A model generated the notes under the pieces. That model ran no database searches, was not told the origin of the DNA, and worked only from the letters and a program-made list of their open reading frames with translations. Made by a program: the position numbers and the translations under genes. Shown one piece after another: positions 33,937-42,634 of a DNA stretch of 64,000 nucleotides (its first letter is position 1; each line of letters opens with the position of its first letter). Source of the stretch: Flavobacterium endophyticum (GTDB taxonomy: Bacteria; Bacteroidota; Bacteroidia; Flavobacteriales; Flavobacteriaceae); NCBI RefSeq assembly GCF_003634455.1, contig NZ_RBLC01000005.1:62001-126000 (forward strand), read 5' to 3'.

Positions 33937-36765
33937 TTATTTTTCTGGATTAAGAACTCCGATAAAACTATTTTTTCCGTCAAAAAATGTATTGGCTGCT
34001 TTCTTAATGTCTTGAACCGAAATCTTGTTAATTTCGTTTTCAAAAGCCAGGAACCTGTCGGTGTTATATCCCGAAAATTCCAATTGCTGTAGCTTTGAAA
34101 GCCAATATTGGTTTGTCTTTATCTCTTCTTTTCTTTTTTCGATAATGGCAATTCGTACTTTGTCTAGGTCTTTCTGCTCTGGACCATCTTTTTTAAGCTT
34201 GGCGATTTCAGCCTCGGTCTGCTTCAGGATCGGATCCACGTTCTCCGGACCTGTCGGAAGCTGTGTCTCGATACTGTAATGCGAATACGGCTCTTTTTCT
34301 AGCGAGCCGCTAAAGCCGCCGCTGTAGATCGATCCCATCTCCTCGCGCAGTTTTTCGATAACGCGTATCGTAAGGATATCGCCTATCATATTGGCTTTTA
34401 ATGCCATGTCTTCGCTATAAGGCACTTCTCCAAAGTATTGCGCTACGACAAGACTTTGAGGCTCTGTTCCTTTTTTGAATACAAATTTATTGTTTCCTGA
34501 TTTTAGTCGCAGTCCGTTGTCTACAAATTTCGGTGCTGTGCCAGTGGCAGGCAGCGAAGCCAGATACTGCTCCAATAGCGGTTTCAGCGTAGCCTCGTCT
34601 ACATTGCCGACCAAAAAGAAATGATAGCCGTCTGCCGATGCAAACTCTTTTTTGTAAATGTCGATAGCACGCTGTGCGTTTAACGATTTCATCTCTGCTT
34701 CCGAAGGAATTACTACAGGTCGCAGCGGACTATTGTTGTACATTACGGTTACCAAGCTATCTACAAAGGCTGCCTGGGGATTCGATTTGATAAACTTAAG
34801 CTGCATCTGCATCTTGCTCACAAAACCGTTGAATAAGTTCTGGTCAAGACGAGGCGCTGTCAGTTCCAGATAGTTCAGCTGTAAAAGGCTCTCGATATTT
34901 TTGATGTCAGAGCGGCCTTCCACTTCATTCGTAGTCTCGTCCATAGCATGCTGCAGGGCGATATTCTTTCCGGCCAAGGCTTTACTAAGGTCGGTAGGCG
35001 TAAATTTGCCATACCCCATCGTTTCGATTAGGCTGCCCAGCATCGATGCCGTGATTTTGTCTGCCACGCCATAGCTATTCGTCCCTCCTTTTTTGACTCC
35101 TTTGAAAAGGATTTCATCGCTCTTGAATGTCGTTGGCTTTACGGTGACTTTGATGCCGTTGCCCAACGTATACGTAGTGGTCTGCAGCTTGGCATTCTTT
35201 TCTACTTTAGCAATTGTCCCTTTTGCAGGCATCTTGTCTAAAAGCGTCGTGCTTACCACAACTTCTGCTTTTTTCTCTACTTTTTGCGCGAATGATTTTT
35301 GTATCGCAGCCAGCAAGGTAGCCTCATTATGTATGGCAGCGTCTTTTGTTTCTGGGCTCAGCACAAAAGCAAAGAATTTCTCCTTGTCTTCTTTTGAAAA
35401 CAGCTTGTTGAAAGCCGCCGTCACTTCTTCGGCCGTGATGCCTGGCAGCAGTGTTCTGTACAATTCCACTTCTTTCTCGATACCAGGGAAAGCCTCTCCG
35501 ACTAAAAAGTTTTGCTCGTATTCTTCGAGATACGCCGCTGAATTGGTGGTAGTACGTTCGTTATACTGTTTTTCAATATAGCTAAGGACGTTCTTTTTCA
35601 CCAATTCCAGTTCTTCTTTGCCAAATCCATACTCTTGGATGCTGACCAATTCTCCAACGGCAGCATTCAAAGCCGTAGTCAGGTCGCTTACCGGCAGTAC
35701 CGTTACGCTAAGCGCTTGGTAGTTCCTGATGTAGCTCGAATTGCTGGTCTGTGCCGCTGTAAATGGCGGTACGGCCGCAGACGCAAGATCGCGATAACGG
35801 CGGTTGATAGCGCTAAAGGCTAACTGCTCTACCAAGGTATTCCTGTAGTCGCCAACCGTTTTGTCCGCTTCTGTTTTTCGCGGCGAGAAGTTGATCGACA
35901 ATCGTGTCGACGGCTGCTCAGGATCCGTCAGGAACATCACTTCTTGTTTCGTATATGGATTCGCGCCATACGCAATACGTGCTCTCGATTGAGTCGGATT
36001 CACAAGCGTGCTGAAATACTTTTTCACCAAGGCTTCTCCCTTTTCAGCCGTAATATCGCCTACCACCACCACGGCCATCAAATCCGGACGGTACCAGTCT
36101 TTATAGAATCGTCGTAGCACATCGGGCTTGAAGCTTCGCAGCAGGTCATCTTTCCCTATCGGAAGCCTTTCGCTATATCTCGAATTCAACAGTCGAGGCA
36201 GAAACTTTTTTTGGAGCCTGTCGCTAGCACCCAAATCGGCTCTTGCTTCTTCCAACACTACGTTTCGTTCCTCGTTAATGTCCTTATCGGTCATCAAAGC
36301 GCCCTGTGCCCAGTCTTGCAAGATCTGGAAACCCGTCTCTAGATTTTTAGGGTTATCGGTAGGAATAGGCAGCATATAGACCGTCTCGTCAAAGCCGGTC
36401 TGCGCATTCAGGTCGGCCCCAAACTGCACGCCCATAGACTGCAGGTTGTCGACCAGTTTATTCTTCGGGAAATTCTTCGTCCCATTAAACAGCATATGCT
36501 CCGTAAAGTGGGCAAGTCCCTGCTGGTCGTCGTCCTCCATAAGCGACCCCGTATTGATGACTAAGCGGAGCTCTACCTTATTCTCCGGCTTGCTGTTCGG
36601 ACGGATATAATACTTCATTCCGTTCTTTAATACGCCTGTAGTCGTTTTCGGATCGGTGGTCAGCTTCTCGCTCAGGTTCTGCGCCGTGGCGCTTTCCGAA
36701 GCCATCAGGCAGACCGTCCCATAGAACCCGACAGCGGCAATGATTTTAAATAATTTGTTTGTCAT
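33937..36765 (-). CDS. M16-family zinc peptidase (insulinase/PqqL type)
   Basis: A 942-residue exported protein with a signal peptide (SESATAQ). The inverted zinc motif HxxEH is in GLAHFTEHMLFNGTKNFP near residue 78, with the third ligand in NEERNVVLEEARADL about 75 residues on. The two-lobed layout of four M16 domains fills the length; the second half lacks the zinc motif, as is normal. It resembles PqqL-type periplasmic peptidases that degrade peptides. It is a single gene with its own terminator. Confidence 0.94.
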   Translation of the reverse strand: MTNKLFKIIAAVGFYGTVCLMASESATAQNLSEKLTTDPKTTTGVLKNGMKYYIRPNSKPENKVELRLVINTGSLMEDDDQQGLAHFTEHMLFNGTKNFPKNKLVDNLQSMGVQFGADLNAQTGFDETVYMLPIPTDNPKNLETGFQILQDWAQGALMTDKDINEERNVVLEEARADLGASDRLQKKFLPRLLNSRYSERLPIGKDDLLRSFKPDVLRRFYKDWYRPDLMAVVVVGDITAEKGEALVKKYFSTLVNPTQSRARIAYGANPYTKQEVMFLTDPEQPSTRLSINFSPRKTEADKTVGDYRNTLVEQLAFSAINRRYRDLASAAVPPFTAAQTSNSSYIRNYQALSVTVLPVSDLTTALNAAVGELVSIQEYGFGKEELELVKKNVLSYIEKQYNERTTTNSAAYLEEYEQNFLVGEAFPGIEKEVELYRTLLPGITAEEVTAAFNKLFSKEDKEKFFAFVLSPETKDAAIHNEATLLAAIQKSFAQKVEKKAEVVVSTTLLDKMPAKGTIAKVEKNAKLQTTTYTLGNGIKVTVKPTTFKSDEILFKGVKKGGTNSYGVADKITASMLGSLIETMGYGKFTPTDLSKALAGKNIALQHAMDETTNEVEGRSDIKNIESLLQLNYLELTAPRLDQNLFNGFVSKMQMQLKFIKSNPQAAFVDSLVTVMYNNSPLRPVVIPSEAEMKSLNAQRAIDIYKKEFASADGYHFFLVGNVDEATLKPLLEQYLASLPATGTAPKFVDNGLRLKSGNNKFVFKKGTEPQSLVVAQYFGEVPYSEDMALKANMIGDILTIRVIEKLREEMGSIYSGGFSGSLEKEPYSHYSIETQLPTGPENVDPILKQTEAEIAKLKKDGPEQKDLDKVRIAIIEKRKEEIKTNQYWLSKLQQLEFSGYNTDRFLAFENEINKISVQDIKKAANTFFDGKNSFIGVLNPEK

Positions 36766-36924
36766 TTGGTTTTAGTTTTAAGCTTACTAAATCAGCAACA
36801 GCCTACTTAAGAGACTATTGCAACTACACATTTGTCATGCACACTTATTTTTTGTTACATGTTTTGTACGATGCTTTTTATTAAAAATAAGAAGGGCTTT
36901 ACAGAAGGGCTTTTTTCAAATAAA

Positions 36925-36948
36925 AAAAGCAGGGAGTTCCCTGCTTTT
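36925..36948. terminator. Bidirectional terminator-like hairpin
   Basis: The stem agcaggga / tccctgct is flanked by an A run on the left and TTTTCTTT on the right, so it has a T tract on either strand. It lies about 340 bases past the stop codon of the nuclease gene and about 160 bases before the M16 gene. Confidence 0.55.
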
Positions 36949-37192
36949 CTTTGGTTGATTGGTTGGTTAGGAGCCCATGGTGGGCTTATTGTTTTTTTGA
37001 GGTATTTTAACCTGCAGTTCGCTTTTCTACGTATCAAACATAAATATAGTATAGCTTACTTCCTTACGGATTTCCTCATTCCAAAAAAAAACAAATTTCA
37101 CTATCCCAATTCCCAAAAACATTTCTTCAAACTTTTTTAAAAATATTATAATGTTTTTAAATATTACCATGGTAAGTAATACATCACGAATT

Positions 37193-37231
37193 TTAAGTAA
37201 AGTAATAAATAAAATTTATTACTTTACTTAA
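37193..37231. repeat. 17-bp perfect AT-rich inverted repeat
   Basis: The arms 37193-37209 and 37215-37231 (core aagtaaagtaataaa) are perfectly complementary around the loop taaaa. It lies 60 bases beyond the stop of the nuclease gene. It lacks a GC-rich stem or T tract, so it is an atypical terminator and could be a protein-binding or recombination site. Confidence 0.65.
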
Positions 37232-37290
37232 TAATATATTAGGTAATGAAAAACTGTAAAAAGATAATCAAATTAATTCATTACAATGTT

Positions 37291-38787
37291 TTACGATGGT
37301 AAACTTTCATTTAAAAATTCTCTCCAATATACAGGTAGTAAATTAGAACGATAATGTCTTGAAGATAGATAGCCTAAATAATAAAAATAATTTTTGAAGA
37401 TAGTAAAATCTTTTTCTTCAAAAAGTAAGGCTTTTTCCTCTATCATCTCATTTTTATATTCTTGAAAATCACTATATAAATTTATTGAACACTTAGTGTG
37501 TCCGCTATTTCTACTCATATTCGAATTAAACAAGTAATTTTCTGTAGTCATCTCAGGAAACCAAATTTGTAAATTAATTTCTGGATAGTTTTGGTCAATT
37601 AATTTTTTTATAAGCTCATAAAGTTTTGGCTCATTTAGAATTACTGACCATTCAATTAATATTGGAATTAACATTGAGGAATGAGGTTCTGAAATGTCAT
37701 TTCCAAGATGAATGTTTGCCAATTTTTCGTAATCAGAAGTAAATAATGGAATGAATTTTTTCAATTTATAATAATCATTTAACCCTGAAATTAAATATTC
37801 AATCCACTGAGATGCAAATTTGTTTTCTTGTGTTTTAAATAAGGCTATTAATGCCAATGAAATTTCAATTAAATGTTCGTCATATTCGGGATATTTAGAA
37901 GGTGGGTTATTTGTTATTAAGTATTGTAATCCTGTCACATATTCCCTAACATTACTATAACAAATTTTAGAATACTCCGTATTCTCTTGATAATGGATTT
38001 CAGCTTCAAAAAGTTCAACTAAAATCAGTGAACTTAAAATACCTATTTGTTCCCAAACGGTTAATGAATATTCTAATTGGTTTCTTGAGTATTTAAATAA
38101 ACTATGTTTAACATAAAAATGCTCTCTTGTCTTTAAAAAGTACTCTCTCCCAACTTTAATTTTCATCTGATGAATTTGGTAAAATTCATCGAGAACATAA
38201 TTTTCCTTCAATAAATTGTTTTCTCTCATCCATTTCCACGAAAGCAATAATGTCCTTTCAGAAGCAATAAATGCAGGTTTTAAATTTTCTGCATCTTCTG
38301 ACCATTTAATTATCGTGTTGAAGCAAATGCGTACAATCCTTAAAGTTTTAACAATCTGTTTTTTGGAAGTATTTTTTTTTGAAAACAGATTTTCTAATAA
38401 AGAATAATAATGATTCAAATCATAGTCAACTAAATCGATAAATGCTAATGTTTTTCTTAGTAAGGTTTTATATTCATTTGGGAATATCTGTTCAGGTATT
38501 AAATGGCGATCCACTAGAGACACGATTTTATCTATTCCCCAAAATTCAAATTCTATTTCTTTTGTTGTTGCATTATCTATGAATCCGTTCCAATTATTCA
38601 ACACCGTTTGATCCAATTCTCCATTTGTGCATACTACAATTTTTTTTGGTAATAATTTTTGCGATTTTGTGATTACTTTTGGAATGTAAAAATCAAGAAT
38701 TTCATTTAAAGTTGGACGTACTGATGTTGTACTGCTATCCCAATTATTTCGAGTTATATTCCCTTGTTTAACAGCTATTAAAAACAT
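37291..38787 (-). CDS. Downstream half of the interrupted nuclease-like gene
   Basis: A 498-residue frame. The first 110 residues resemble the second half of a restriction-type nuclease domain: FLIAVKQGNITRNNWDS, RPTLNEILDFYIPKVI, KKIVVCTNGELDQ and FEFWGIDKIV. The remaining 390 residues are helical and match no family I can name. No ATG, GTG or TTG exists in frame between the upstream TGA and this Met, so a separately translated product would start inside the nuclease core and lack the Asp in GVDISALG. On its own it would probably be inactive as a nuclease. A defence role is inferred from the motif, the AT-richness and the isolated position. Confidence 0.6.
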   Translation of the reverse strand: MFLIAVKQGNITRNNWDSSTTSVRPTLNEILDFYIPKVITKSQKLLPKKIVVCTNGELDQTVLNNWNGFIDNATTKEIEFEFWGIDKIVSLVDRHLIPEQIFPNEYKTLLRKTLAFIDLVDYDLNHYYSLLENLFSKKNTSKKQIVKTLRIVRICFNTIIKWSEDAENLKPAFIASERTLLLSWKWMRENNLLKENYVLDEFYQIHQMKIKVGREYFLKTREHFYVKHSLFKYSRNQLEYSLTVWEQIGILSSLILVELFEAEIHYQENTEYSKICYSNVREYVTGLQYLITNNPPSKYPEYDEHLIEISLALIALFKTQENKFASQWIEYLISGLNDYYKLKKFIPLFTSDYEKLANIHLGNDISEPHSSMLIPILIEWSVILNEPKLYELIKKLIDQNYPEINLQIWFPEMTTENYLFNSNMSRNSGHTKCSINLYSDFQEYKNEMIEEKALLFEEKDFTIFKNYFYYLGYLSSRHYRSNLLPVYWREFLNESLPS

Positions 38788-38847
38788 TTTTTTTACTCCA
38801 TCTTCGTCAACGCCTAGCGCGGAAATATCAACTCCATATTGTCTTCC

Positions 38848-40347
38848 TCATTCAAAAGCTGTCATTTCTGTTTTCTCTGTATAACTGCCTTGGTACTTTG
38901 AAAACATCCCTTTACCTGTTCGTATTTGAATTTTTGTTACTATACTTAAAAAGGAAGTGTCGTTTTTTTTATTTTCTTTTTGCAAACTTTCAAATTCTTT
39001 CTTATGAATATTATTATATAAATTCAACCTTTTGTCGGAAGCATTAAATTCATTGATGTGCTTTAGATTATTTATATTTTCAAAATATTCATTATTAACT
39101 TTCTCCATTTCGCTTATGACAAGCTTCACTTTTTTTGGAGCATTTTTCTTAACTTCCTTAAAGTATTCTAATGTTGAAGGGTAGTTAAAAATTACATATT
39201 CATTAAACATTGCCTTAATAAAATGGACACTTTCATCATCCTCGATTTTTGCTTTTAACATTGAATACAGAATAGACCGAAGTTGTTCTTTAAAATATAT
39301 ATATCCAATAATTTTCATCGAAATAAACTTAATATCGCTTGCATTAAGATTTGAAATGTCTTCTTCGCATACTTCAATAGAATTAATATCTCGAATTGAA
39401 ATCTTGAGTAATAATTTGTTTAGGGCTTTATGATAAACAGCATAATTTGAATTTAACCAAGATGTAATAATCTTTTTAAAAAGATTATTATTCTCCTTAT
39501 AAATTTTCACAAAAACATTCTCAAATAGTATGATATCCTTATATCTATTAACATCGAACAGTAGCCAATTTTTGAAAAAATAAAAGAGTAAATCTGGCAT
39601 TTTTTTTATTATATTTGGCAGTACGAGGTGATTAATGATATTAATAACCCCTAAATATTTTGGGTCAACCTTGTGCAGACTGAGTAGCAAGTTTTCAAAT
39701 AATTTTGTGTCTTCTATTTTAATTTTATCTTGAAGTAAGTGAGCAATTTCGTATTGTACTTCTGGAAGTTTAGTTTCAGACAATAAAAGTAGGTACTCTT
39801 CTGCATTAGGAATAATTGATCGCAAATTTCCTAGAACTTTTGTTACAACATCAAATAAAAAGGTATTGTTACTTTTTAAATTTATTGTAATTCTATCATC
39901 TAAATATCTAATAAAATCAATATTTTCAGATATTTTTTTTTGATCAAAATAGAGTATTGAATTATATCCCTGTCTTTGAAAATTAATATTATGATTTTCA
40001 ATTAAAAATTTTATTTGCTCAATTATATTGATATTACTTTGAGACTTACTTATACCATTTAAAATTTCCGGTATAAGGGTTAATAATTTTTCATCATTTA
40101 GTTCTAGAATTTTATCGTAGATAATTTTTGCTTTTTTTGGTTGAAATTCTGAAAGTTTATTAATTGCTTTGAATATCTGATAGGATGCCATATCATTCTC
40201 AATTTTCTTAAAAATTTTAGGCACGAGAATTAATAATTCATCTTCTACAATATCTTCCTTATATAAATTGTCACAAAAATTATGGTAATTTGTCCAAAAC
40301 TTACTTCCATCTAGTGCATTTGAAAAATTATTTATAAAGTCACTCAT
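38848..40347 (-). CDS. Upstream half of the interrupted nuclease-like gene
   Basis: A 499-residue frame rich in Leu, Ile, Lys and Asn, with regularly spaced helices that look like HEAT-type repeats (for example KLPEVQYEIAHLLQDKI, PKYLGVINIINHLVLPNII). The last 45 residues change character (FLSIVTKIQIRTGKGMFSKY, then TEKTEMTAFE) and run into the nuclease motif beyond the TGA. There is no signal peptide or membrane segment, so it would be cytoplasmic. It would supply the substrate-sensing or scaffold part of the full protein. The start ATG is 84 bases from the next gene. Confidence 0.6.
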   Translation of the reverse strand: MSDFINNFSNALDGSKFWTNYHNFCDNLYKEDIVEDELLILVPKIFKKIENDMASYQIFKAINKLSEFQPKKAKIIYDKILELNDEKLLTLIPEILNGISKSQSNINIIEQIKFLIENHNINFQRQGYNSILYFDQKKISENIDFIRYLDDRITINLKSNNTFLFDVVTKVLGNLRSIIPNAEEYLLLLSETKLPEVQYEIAHLLQDKIKIEDTKLFENLLLSLHKVDPKYLGVINIINHLVLPNIIKKMPDLLFYFFKNWLLFDVNRYKDIILFENVFVKIYKENNNLFKKIITSWLNSNYAVYHKALNKLLLKISIRDINSIEVCEEDISNLNASDIKFISMKIIGYIYFKEQLRSILYSMLKAKIEDDESVHFIKAMFNEYVIFNYPSTLEYFKEVKKNAPKKVKLVISEMEKVNNEYFENINNLKHINEFNASDKRLNLYNNIHKKEFESLQKENKKNDTSFLSIVTKIQIRTGKGMFSKYQGSYTEKTEMTAFE

Positions 40348-40431
40348 AACTAGATTAGAGTTTAAATTTTGACTAATTTACATATTTTATAAATAACACT
40401 TAAGATTTAATACGTTTACAAAATAAATAAT

Positions 40432-41166
40432 TCATCCCACAACCCCCAAACTATTCCTCCAATCCCTTCTCCAAAACAGCTCCCCATGGTCTTCACCACA
40501 AAACCCAGCATACAATAAACCAATCAACGTACCTTCACCTTCTGGCAAAGCCGCCTGCAAGACGATATCCTTACGTTCCGAATCCAACGGCATAAAAACC
40601 ATCTCACTCAACGCTACTGCCACCGCAGGCGTTTCCGTATCCAAGCGCAACAGCACTAATTGCAATCCAAGATGTTTTGCCCCTTTCGGAGAAACCGCCC
40701 GCGATACGTCAAACTGCCGCAGGAACAGCCTGCCTTCGTCAAGAAAAAATCGAGCAGAAATCATCAAGGCAGGAGTCATATCCCTTTTGCGGTTAAACGA
40801 AAAATCCCTTAACAGCAACTGCCCTTTTTGCGTCGCCAGCCCTCGGGCTACCGTCTTTTCGCCTTTAGGCGACTGCTCGTCGCATTCCTTGATGGCACAG
40901 ATACGTCCTTGGATATGTCCATACACATACGTATCCGGAATCGTCTTTAAATGCCAGCCCAGGCTCTTATACAGCACCGACGAAATCTTCGCGCAGCGGC
41001 TGAACTCGCTGTTCAGCTGGCGTGTCTTGATGTAGCGGTCTTCGGTCTTGATGCGTTCGCCCTTAAAGCCTCCGGGCGTCTGGAGGATATTGCCAAATGA
41101 AGTACTGCGGCCAGAGATGTCGCCCAATTTTCCCGTAAACTGGATAGGGCCTATATTTTTTGCCAT
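40432..41166 (-). CDS. Conserved hypothetical protein of a Bacteroidota family
   Basis: A 244-residue protein beginning AKNIGPIQFTGKLGDISGRSTSFG, with QTPGGFKGERIKTEDRYIKTRQLNSEFSRCAK. The start resembles a group of Bacteroidota proteins of unknown function that open with 'GxIQLxGxIGDxSFY' and 'RxxENxxEF'. There is no signal peptide. The remaining sequence contains alternating strands without a recognisable domain. It stands between the AT-rich nuclease island and an 11-bp-phased repeat array. The C-terminal WRRDWRNSLGVVG is unusual in being Arg/Trp rich. Confidence 0.65.
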   Translation of the reverse strand: MAKNIGPIQFTGKLGDISGRSTSFGNILQTPGGFKGERIKTEDRYIKTRQLNSEFSRCAKISSVLYKSLGWHLKTIPDTYVYGHIQGRICAIKECDEQSPKGEKTVARGLATQKGQLLLRDFSFNRKRDMTPALMISARFFLDEGRLFLRQFDVSRAVSPKGAKHLGLQLVLLRLDTETPAVAVALSEMVFMPLDSERKDIVLQAALPEGEGTLIGLLYAGFCGEDHGELFWRRDWRNSLGVVG

Positions 41167-41298
41167 GGTGTCGAATTTTAGTTACGATATAAACGATAAG
41201 TGCCCTAAAATTAGTATATTAGCATCAAATATACAACACCGCTGCTTTTGTCCTAAAAGCATAAGAAAAATCCAAAAAATAAGCTTTTTTACAGCAAG

Positions 41299-41475
41299 CC
41301 ATACTGGGCCTATACGGTACCCATACCGTATCCATACCGTATGTTCTCCCAGTTATCTCCCAGTTATCTCCCAGTCACCTCCCAATCCCCTTGCGGAAAC
41401 CCTTCACTTTTAATCGCCACTATACCTCAAAAAACAAGCAAAACCCGAACGAAACCCGAACAAAACTGGGAGATA
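41299..41475. repeat. 11-bp-phased mosaic repeat array
   Basis: Within the 420-base gene-free gap 41167-41586. Units in strict 11-base phase: ccataccgtat at 41321 and 41332, gttctcccagt at 41343, tatctcccagt at 41354 and 41365, cacctcccaat at 41376. After about 50 unphased bases come aaaacccgaac (41440), gaaacccgaac (41451) and aaaactgggag (41462). The last unit with the following ataag is the reverse complement of the cttatctcccagtt-type words, and ctatacggtac (41310) inverts the ccataccgtat words. No gene is seen in the gap. Confidence 0.7.
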
Positions 41476-41586
41476 AGGGCCATCACAGCGCTCCCAAACA
41501 AAAAAGGGCCCGCCAGGCTCCCAGTCAGGAGCCCGGAGGGCGGTAAAAATCAACTATTAAACTTACGATCTGATCCTAAATGGCGG

Positions 41587-42273
41587 TTATCTCTTGCTAT
41601 AATTCGAGTATTCCGAAATGGTCTGCACCTCCGTTCCCTGTCCTAGGAATTTCACGAGCATGTTCAGGTTTTCGCGTACAGAGAAGTAGCGTTTTGCCTG
41701 CTCGTTCCAAGCGTATCGTATCACCATGTCAAACTTCTCGGCATTGACGATCTTGATCTTCAACGGCTTTTCATTGAGCACTTGTATCTGCTCCAGCCTT
41801 TTGGTCTTGAGATTTATTGTCATATATAGGCGGCAGTCTTTCATAAAAGCCCCGTCCTTGTCGCTAGCAGCAGGATTCTGCTTGTAGCTGATGACCAATT
41901 GGGCCGGCGTTTCCTTTTCGATCTTATAGGTAGCATCGTCGGTCTGGGCCGTGCCTGCCTGCTTGTTCTGGTTTTTTCGGAACGAATTGATATCCGATTT
42001 ATACGGCGACTTGCCGTCTATAGAAACCACCGTCCACTGCTCTTCTTTTGGCTTAGAGGGGTCAAACTGTGCCACGGTAACCTTTTCGCTGCCTGCCGTT
42101 ATGGTCGTCTGCGTCAGCTCATACGAATGGTCTTTGGGCATCTGCAGGCTCTCGGGATTCAATAGTGCAGCATCAATTCCATGTCTGGAAAAAGCATCCA
42201 GCACTGCCGATTTTTGGGCGAATGCCGTCACCGTAGATAGGGCGAGCAGAAGCACCACCAGCAACAGCTTCAT
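41587..42273 (-). CDS. Secreted protein of unknown function, 228 residues
   Basis: It has a signal peptide (LLLVVLLLALSTVTAFAQ). The mature part contains QMPKDHSYELTQTTITAGSEKVTVAQFDP, a central Asn/Gln/Ala linker and CRLYMTINLKTKRLEQIQVLNEK, suggesting a strand-rich periplasmic domain. No family is recognised. An in-frame Met at 42348 would add 25 residues that hide the signal peptide, so 42273 is preferred. Confidence 0.65.
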   Translation of the reverse strand: MKLLLVVLLLALSTVTAFAQKSAVLDAFSRHGIDAALLNPESLQMPKDHSYELTQTTITAGSEKVTVAQFDPSKPKEEQWTVVSIDGKSPYKSDINSFRKNQNKQAGTAQTDDATYKIEKETPAQLVISYKQNPAASDKDGAFMKDCRLYMTINLKTKRLEQIQVLNEKPLKIKIVNAEKFDMVIRYAWNEQAKRYFSVRENLNMLVKFLGQGTEVQTISEYSNYSKR

Positions 42274-42634
42274 TCTATTCTCTTGTACTCTTACTATTGC
42301 TTTTTCTTGAGCAGCAGCTCCCCCTGCCATCACATTTCTTTTTTTCATAATTCTTCTATTGTTTAGTATTTCGATGGGGCAAAATTACAGGCAGCAGCCG
42401 GGCCTTTGGGCGCTTTATTGAGCGAAACGGCAAAACTGCCGAGTGAACTGTCAATCAGGGAGAGTGAAGCGATACAGATGTTTTTTTCCAGTAAGGTTTC
42501 GCTGCAAGGGCAGTACCCGCAAAGGACAAAGCTATTCCGTATAGCGTAGTGCTTTCGCCTCGTCAGGAGTGGCTACTTTTTGCGTAAAACAAAAAAGGAG
42601 GCAATGCTGCCTCCTTTGTCGTAAGTAAATCCTG
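42274..42634. other. Gene-free stretch
   Basis: About 360 bases between two minus-strand genes. Apart from the terminator at 42590-42618 I see no gene or RNA. It has short inverted pairs such as aaacggcaaaactgccgag, none strong enough to name. Confidence 0.4.
42590..42618 (-). terminator. Terminator of the ApbE/DUF3570 operon
   Basis: A ten-pair stem (aaaggaggca / tgcctccttt) with a four-base loop, followed on the minus strand by TTT, begins about 18 bases past the DUF3570 stop codon. Confidence 0.8.

Larger units (their letters stand above)
36766..37290. other. Gene-free AT-rich stretch before the nuclease island
   Basis: 525 bases between the M16 start codon and the nuclease stop codon. 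It holds the M16 promoter region, a terminator-like hairpin at 36925-36948, two copies of agaagggcttt around 36887-36915, and a long AT-rich palindrome at 37193-37231. An open frame at 36832-37140 has no family resemblance and is not accepted as a gene. G+C falls visibly from left to right, marking the edge of the AT-rich island. Confidence 0.6.
37291..40347 (-). pseudogene. Single long nuclease-like gene interrupted by an in-frame TGA
   Basis: The two frames 40347-38848 and 38787-37291 are in the same phase. Between the TGA (38850-38848) and the downstream ATG lie 20 sense codons with no stop. Read through, the gene would encode about 1018 residues: an N-terminal helical-repeat region (about 1-470), then TAFE-stop-GRQYGVDISALGVDEDGVKKMFLIAVKQG, which has the Asp and xVKQ layout of a PD-(D/E)xK restriction-type nuclease core, then a helical C-terminal half. 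The nuclease motif straddles the stop, and the conserved-looking Asp lies in the 20 codons that neither fragment encodes. The DNA is far more AT-rich than its neighbours. It may be a nonsense mutant, a sequencing error or readthrough. Confidence 0.65.

Noticed and set aside
36832..37140. A 102-codon frame in the gap after the M16 gene
   Set aside because: It spans a terminator hairpin, has low-complexity sequence and no family resemblance.
38848..38850. The in-frame TGA as a selenocysteine codon
   Set aside because: No convincing SECIS-like hairpin follows it, and no selenocysteine genes are seen in the window. A nonsense change is simpler.
37291..40347. Two ordinary adjacent genes instead of a broken one
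   Set aside because: The 20 codons between them are open, in the same frame and complete the nuclease motif. The downstream frame has no normal start before that motif.
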